From an uncultured Christensenella sp. (GTDB lineage: Bacteria > Bacillota > Clostridia > Christensenellales > UBA1242), in the NCBI GenBank assembly GCA_948471335.1, contig CAOKRZ010000040.1, positions 1 to 8,198 of the forward strand: a stretch of 8,198 nucleotides of DNA. Reading direction: 5' to 3'. Under the pieces are notes generated by a model. It was not told where the DNA came from. It worked only from the letters and a program-made list of their open reading frames with translations, and ran no database searches. Positions within the stretch are counted from its first letter, which is position 1, and every line of letters begins with the position of its first letter. The position numbers and the translations under genes were made by a program. Shown here piece by piece: positions 4,722 through 8,198 of this stretch.

Positions 4722-6230
4722 ATGAAAAGTTCGGTTGGAAAGGGTGCTTTTGTCTTAATAGTCAGTGGTTTTGTGTGCAAATTTTTTGGCGCGCTTTTTC
4801 GTTTGCCACTGACAAACATCGTTGGAATTGAAGGAATTGGCGTTTTTCAGATGATTATGAGCCTATATTCGCTCATGCTTGTTCTGGTCACTGGTGGGGT
4901 GACAAACAGCCTTGCTAAGCTGATTTCTTCATCCAGGGCGAGGGGCGAGAAGGCGAAGATTGGCGGTTATCTGTTTGTGTCTGTATGTTTTGCCCTTGGT
5001 TTGAGCCTCGCGATATCTTTATTCTTTGCATTTTTCTCAAAAAATATCTCTTCTTGGCAAGGTATTTCTGACGGATATGCAAGTTATCTTTTGTTTTTGA
5101 TTCTCATTCCAATCGGCGCGCTTATTGGCGTTTTTCGTGGCGTTATTCAGGGTTACGAAAACATGTTGCCCACCGCCATAAGTCAAATCATTGAACAGAT
5201 TGTCAAGTTCGCTTTCGGGCTTTTATTTGCCTTCATATTTGCGAAGAGCGGGGCGGTGCAAGGTGTGTTTGGTGCGTTCCTTGGGATAACGCTTAGCGAG
5301 CTTATCGCATTTATCTATCTTCTTTTTGTTATGTTTACAAAAATGAAAATTTCTCCAAGCCGTGAAGAAAATGTCAGGGCTGAATTTTTGAAAGCAGTGC
5401 TTCCACTTTCTTTTGGCGGGGCAGTTGTTCCTTTTACTCATGCAATAGACTCACTGATCATTGTTTCACTTCTCTCACTTGCAGGGCTTTCTGCCGAAAA
5501 AGCGACAGCGCTTTTTGGACTGCAAACGGGAGTCGTCGGCGCTATTTTTAATTTCCCTCTGATCATATCGCTATCAGTGGGCATTGCTCTTCTTCCAAAA
5601 GTGGCTTTTCTTTCTGGAAACGGTCAGACAGCTGAAGAAAAAAGAATCATCTGTCAGGCTTTTTCTGTTATGTGGCTTCTTCTTTTGCCGCTTGTAGTAG
5701 GGATCATGTCAGTCTCAGCGCAGCTTTATCAAATTTTATATCCTTCTTCAATCAAGGGCTTTTTGACAGTTGCTGTCGATCTTTCTTACTTAAGTGGACT
5801 TGCAATAATCCTTACAGCAATTATGCAATTTGTGCTTTCTTTGTTGCAAGCGAAAGGGCATTTTCTTTATTCTTTTCTGATAACACTTTTGGGAGGAATT
5901 TCCAAAGTGGCTTTTGTTGTGATAACTGCAAGGATACCCGAAGTTAATATCTTTGCAATCCCAATTTCTAACATCGCGCTTTCCCTTATCGTATGTATCG
6001 GTGGGCTTATAAAACTGGGAAAACTTTTGCAAGTCAATTATTTCGATATCTTGGTGCCAGTGTTTTCTTCTATTATAATGTTTACAGCCGTCAAAATTTT
6101 TGTATCCTCAGTGGCTTTGCCGCAAGTTGTCTTGCTTTTGCTGTCTGTCATTATTGGCGCGATAATTTATTTGGTTTTAAACTTCCCATTGTTTAAAAAG
6201 TATAGTCTTGAAATTATAAAGAAAAGATAA
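4722..6230 (+). CDS. SpoVB/MurJ-like polysaccharide or lipid II flippase (MOP superfamily, PST type)
   Basis: A 502-residue polytopic membrane protein with about 14 hydrophobic segments, judged by eye (first at about 8-28, last near 468-490). The family moves lipid-linked glycans such as lipid II across the cytoplasmic membrane. The start region GKGAFVLIVSGFVCKFFGAL then FRLPLTNIVG is typical of SpoVB/YtgP proteins. The family motif RGVIQGYENMLPTAISQIIE spans residues 139-158. A second family segment, PFTHAIDSLI (237-246), lies at the start of the second half. Length fits SpoVB (about 520). SpoVB itself is a sporulation cortex protein, but paralogues occur in non-sporulating Firmicutes, so a sporulation role cannot be claimed. 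The ATG lacks a Shine-Dalgarno sequence: the nearest GAGG is 19 bases upstream. It is divergent from the 245-residue gene, and dusB follows after 44 bases with no clear terminator between. Confidence 0.88.
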   Translation: MKSSVGKGAFVLIVSGFVCKFFGALFRLPLTNIVGIEGIGVFQMIMSLYSLMLVLVTGGVTNSLAKLISSSRARGEKAKIGGYLFVSVCFALGLSLAISLFFAFFSKNISSWQGISDGYASYLLFLILIPIGALIGVFRGVIQGYENMLPTAISQIIEQIVKFAFGLLFAFIFAKSGAVQGVFGAFLGITLSELIAFIYLLFVMFTKMKISPSREENVRAEFLKAVLPLSFGGAVVPFTHAIDSLIIVSLLSLAGLSAEKATALFGLQTGVVGAIFNFPLIISLSVGIALLPKVAFLSGNGQTAEEKRIICQAFSVMWLLLLPLVVGIMSVSAQLYQILYPSSIKGFLTVAVDLSYLSGLAIILTAIMQFVLSLLQAKGHFLYSFLITLLGGISKVAFVVITARIPEVNIFAIPISNIALSLIVCIGGLIKLGKLLQVNYFDILVPVFSSIIMFTAVKIFVSSVALPQVVLLLLSVIIGAIIYLVLNFPLFKKYSLEIIKKR

Positions 6231-6238
6231 GCATTTTG

Positions 6239-6267
6239 TTTTGCCAAACTTTCATTATTTGGTAAAA
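6239..6267 (+). promoter_or_regulatory. Inverted repeat covering the dusB promoter (candidate operator)
   Basis: TTTTGCCAAA (6239-6248) and TTTGGTAAAA (6258-6267) are inverted 10-base arms separated by 9 bases, with a single non-Watson-Crick (G-T) position. The left arm covers the -35 element and the right arm most of the -10 element, as a repressor site would. No T-run follows, so it does not look like a terminator for the upstream flippase gene. Confidence 0.5.
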
Positions 6268-6268
6268 T
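6241..6268 (+). promoter_or_regulatory. Promoter of dusB, predicted to give a leaderless mRNA
   Basis: TTGCCA (6241-6246) and TAAAAT (6263-6268) are 16 bases apart. TGG directly before the -10 box makes an extended -10. The expected start, 7 bases after the -10 box, is A6275, the A of the dusB ATG. No ribosome binding site is present in the 6 bases between. Confidence 0.65.
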
Positions 6269-6274
6269 AAAGTT

Positions 6275-7204
6275 ATGAAAATTCAAGATATCGATTTTGG
6301 CAACAATCTTTTTCTCGCGCCTATGGCAGGCGTGAGTGATATAGGCTTTAGGGAACAATGTATAAAAGGCGGTGCGGACGCAACTTGCAGTGAAATGCTT
6401 TCGGCACGCGCCATGCTTCACAATCCTAAAAAAACTGAACTTATGACAATTACTTCGCCTTTAGAAAAAATTAAGATTGGGCAAATTTTTGGGCATGAGC
6501 CAATTCCAATGCAACTTGCAGTGCAAAACCAGCTTCTTTCAAAGTATGATGTTATTGATATAAACATGGGCTGCCCTGCGCCTAAAATTGTTAAAAACGG
6601 CGAAGGCAGCGCGCTTATGAAAAATATTCCGCTTGCAAAAGAAATAATTTCTTCAGTTGTCAAAGCAACCGAAAAGCCAGTTGCTGTCAAGTTTAGGCTT
6701 GGATACGACAAAGACATTTCACTTGAGTTTGGCAGAATGTGTCAGGAGGCTGGGGCAAGCTATGTGACTTTGCATGCAAGAACGACAGAGCAGGGCTACA
6801 GCGGCAAGGCAGACTATGATGCAATTGCAAGGCTTAAAGCGTCGCTTTCTATTCCAGTCATTGGAAACGGGGATGTGGTTGATAGAGTAAGCTATCAAAG
6901 AATGCTTTCAACTGGTGTTGACGGGGTTATGATTGGAAGAGGCGCGCAAGGGAAGCCTTGGATCTTTAATGAGGTTTTAGGGAAAGACACTTCAGGCATC
7001 AGCAAGATGAAGGTGATACGAGAGCATGTTGAAACGCTGAGAAAATATTATGAAGAGAGTTATCTTACTCTCTATTTACGCAAACATTTTCTTTGGTATA
7101 CTCAATCGCTTGTTGGTGGTGCTGAAAAAAGACTAAGGCTTGCAACAAGCCCTTCCGTTGACGAAAGTCTGCGAATTTTGGCAGAAATTTTTGGTCAGCA
7201 ATAA
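6275..7204 (+). CDS. dusB: tRNA-dihydrouridine synthase, DusB/NifR3 type
   Basis: This FMN-dependent enzyme reduces specific uridines in the tRNA D-loop to dihydrouridine using NAD(P)H. The 309 residues form a TIM barrel plus a small helical C-terminal domain, close to the usual length of about 320. Visible motifs are the FMN-binding start LAPMAGVSD (14-22), the catalytic Cys100 in INMGCPAPKIVKNGEGSALM, Lys139 in VKFRLGYD, His167 in LHARTTEQGYSGKADY, GNGD (197-200), and GRGAQGKPWIF (221-231), which is typical of the DusB/NifR3 branch. The GCPAPK segment and the GAQGKPWIF end together favour DusB over DusA or DusC. The ATG has no Shine-Dalgarno sequence and appears to be the transcription start itself. 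pgk follows after 61 bases with no terminator, so read-through into pgk is possible. Confidence 0.95.
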   Translation: MKIQDIDFGNNLFLAPMAGVSDIGFREQCIKGGADATCSEMLSARAMLHNPKKTELMTITSPLEKIKIGQIFGHEPIPMQLAVQNQLLSKYDVIDINMGCPAPKIVKNGEGSALMKNIPLAKEIISSVVKATEKPVAVKFRLGYDKDISLEFGRMCQEAGASYVTLHARTTEQGYSGKADYDAIARLKASLSIPVIGNGDVVDRVSYQRMLSTGVDGVMIGRGAQGKPWIFNEVLGKDTSGISKMKVIREHVETLRKYYEESYLTLYLRKHFLWYTQSLVGGAEKRLRLATSPSVDESLRILAEIFGQQ

Positions 7205-7215
7205 GGATAAATTGT

Positions 7216-7245
7216 TTGGGGATTTGCTGGCAAAAGTGATAAAAT
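7216..7245 (+). promoter_or_regulatory. Probable extended -10 promoter of pgk
   Basis: TGATAAAAT (7237-7245) is a good extended -10 box. The best -35 candidate is only TTGGGG (7216-7221), 18 bases upstream. The expected start is A7252, the first base of AGAAGGAGA (7252-7260), which ends 5 bases before the ATG. The leader would be about 14 bases, almost entirely the ribosome binding site. Confidence 0.5.
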
Positions 7246-7265
7246 GCTTATAGAAGGAGAGCTTT

Positions 7266-8198
7266 ATGAAAAGGACGATTAAAGATCTTGTAAACCTTAA
7301 AGGAAAAATTGTGCTTGTGAGGGTTGACTTCAATGTCCCTATTGACAAAAGTGGAAGGATTCTTGACTCAACGCGAATTGTGGCTGCTTTGCCAACCATT
7401 CGTTATCTTATTCAACAAGAAGCGAAGGTCGTTTTGATGTCACACCTTGGCAGACCAAAAGGATATGAAATCAATAAGTCGCTTTGGCAGATTTCCCTTT
7501 TTCTTATGAATAGGCTTAAATGCAAAACATATTTCGTCAATGAGTGCGTTGGAGAGAATGTGAAAGAGCGCATCAAAACCATGGAAAATGGAAATGTGCT
7601 TTTGCTTGAAAATATGAGATTTTGCGAAGGCGAAACAAAGTGCGATATGAACTTTGCAAAACAGCTTGCATCTCTTGGAGACGTGTTTGTTATGGACGCT
7701 TTTGGTTGTGCACACAGAAAGCACTCTTCAACTTATGGTGTTGCAAGAATTTTGCCAAACGCTATTGGATTTTTGGTGGAAAAAGAATGCCAAGTTTTGG
7801 ATCAAGTTTTGACAGAGCCAAAGAGACCTTTTGTTGGTGTGTTTGGTGGTGCAAAGATGGAAAGCAAGATTGCCTTCCTTCAAAAACTTGTGGAAAGGTG
7901 TGACACGATTTTAATTGGCGGAGCAATGGCATACACATTTCTTGTTGCCTCAGGGGTTTCGGTGGGGCGTTCTATGCTTGAAGAAAATGCAATTGTGCTT
8001 GCAAAAGAAATTTTGGCTGAAGCCAAGAATAATGGGAAAAAGATTGTCCTCCCTGTTGACCATGTCGCAATAAAGTATGGCGATAAAAAGCAAAAAGCGT
8101 TTGTGACGGACAAACTTATTGAAGATATGGTTGGTTGTGACATCGGGCCCAAAACAATTGCACTTTTTGCCAAAGAGCTTGCCGAGATCGGAAGAGCA
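7266..8198 (+). CDS. pgk: Phosphoglycerate kinase, N-terminal three quarters, cut by the contig end
   Basis: This glycolytic enzyme transfers phosphate from 1,3-bisphosphoglycerate to ADP. The frame stays open to the window's end: 311 codons of the usual 390-400. Visible motifs are RVDFNVP (19-25), substrate Arg37 in STRI, SHLGRPKG (59-66), RFCEGE (118-123), DAFGCAHRKHSS (144-155), nucleotide-domain GGAKMESKI (194-202) with Lys197, GGAMAYTF (218-225) and DIGPKTI (292-298). Compared with the usual DAFGTAHRAHAS and GGAKVSDK, it has Cys148, Lys152 and Met-Glu-Ser variants. The catalytic arginines and lysine are kept, so it should be active. AAGGAG 6 bases upstream fixes the start. Only residues 1-306 are genuine. 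The last five codons (EIGRA) come from sequencing adapter, and the native protein would continue toward the NGPMG motif. Confidence 0.96.
   Translation, partial: MKRTIKDLVNLKGKIVLVRVDFNVPIDKSGRILDSTRIVAALPTIRYLIQQEAKVVLMSHLGRPKGYEINKSLWQISLFLMNRLKCKTYFVNECVGENVKERIKTMENGNVLLLENMRFCEGETKCDMNFAKQLASLGDVFVMDAFGCAHRKHSSTYGVARILPNAIGFLVEKECQVLDQVLTEPKRPFVGVFGGAKMESKIAFLQKLVERCDTILIGGAMAYTFLVASGVSVGRSMLEENAIVLAKEILAEAKNNGKKIVLPVDHVAIKYGDKKQKAFVTDKLIEDMVGCDIGPKTIALFAKELAEIGRA
8185..8198 (+). other. Illumina TruSeq adapter remnant at the contig end
   Basis: AGATCGGAAGAGCA is identical to the first 14 bases of the TruSeq Read 1 3' adapter, recognised from general knowledge. It replaces the coding sequence of pgk right after KELA, where the PGK alignment would otherwise continue. 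A chance 14-base match exactly at the terminus is very unlikely. Confidence 0.93.

Noticed and set aside
4713..4724. Leaderless promoter for the flippase gene using TCTAAT
   Set aside because: The box ends only 3 bases before the ATG and no -35 hexamer lies 16-18 bases upstream.
6239..6267. Terminator of the flippase gene
   Set aside because: The stem has no following T-run and coincides with the dusB promoter elements, so an operator or chance symmetry fits better.

Overview
The window looks like a complete metagenomic contig from a low-GC bacterium, most likely an uncultured member of the Firmicutes (Clostridia). The evidence is AT-rich DNA, strong AAGGAGG-type ribosome binding sites, a SpoVB-type flippase, a double DUF1540 protein, and Firmicutes-like RF1, L9 and PGK. 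Genus is not resolvable by eye. Both ends cut genes (prfA at the left, pgk at the right). The last 14 bases are identical to the start of the Illumina TruSeq adapter, so the right edge is a sequencing artefact.

Left part (1-1915): the C-terminal half of prfA (RF1) reads rightward and converges, across a bidirectional intrinsic terminator, with a leftward rplI (ribosomal protein L9) - short-chain dehydrogenase operon. A near-consensus promoter drives rplI.

Middle (1916-4607): a small rightward Cys-rich protein with two DUF1540-like zinc-knuckle repeats is followed by an unrecognised 515-residue protein. That protein has an N-terminal folded-looking region, a lysine/glycine-rich low-complexity middle and an acidic Val/Glu tail. 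Its promoter puts the predicted transcription start on the A of the ATG, so the mRNA should be leaderless. A 12+6 bp hairpin ending in six Ts lies about 50-100 nt into the transcript, so the promoter and hairpin could make a roughly 100-nt RNA or act as an attenuator. This gene converges, across a second bidirectional terminator, with a leftward orphan gene of 245 residues that has its own strong promoter and a GTG start.

Right part (4722-8198): three rightward housekeeping genes, namely a SpoVB/MurJ-like MOP-superfamily flippase, dusB (tRNA-dihydrouridine synthase) and the first three quarters of pgk (phosphoglycerate kinase). dusB also appears leaderless, and a 10-bp inverted repeat covers its promoter from -35 to -10.

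A theme across the window is extremely short or absent 5' leaders. Five inferred promoters place transcription starts 0, 0, about 12, about 14 and about 25 nt upstream of the start codons. No tRNA, rRNA, CRISPR array, insertion sequence or phage gene is visible. No intergenic gap exceeds about 115 bases. No multi-gene defence or biosynthetic system is evident. The most original items are the 515-residue gene with its leaderless promoter and early hairpin, and the 245-residue orphan.
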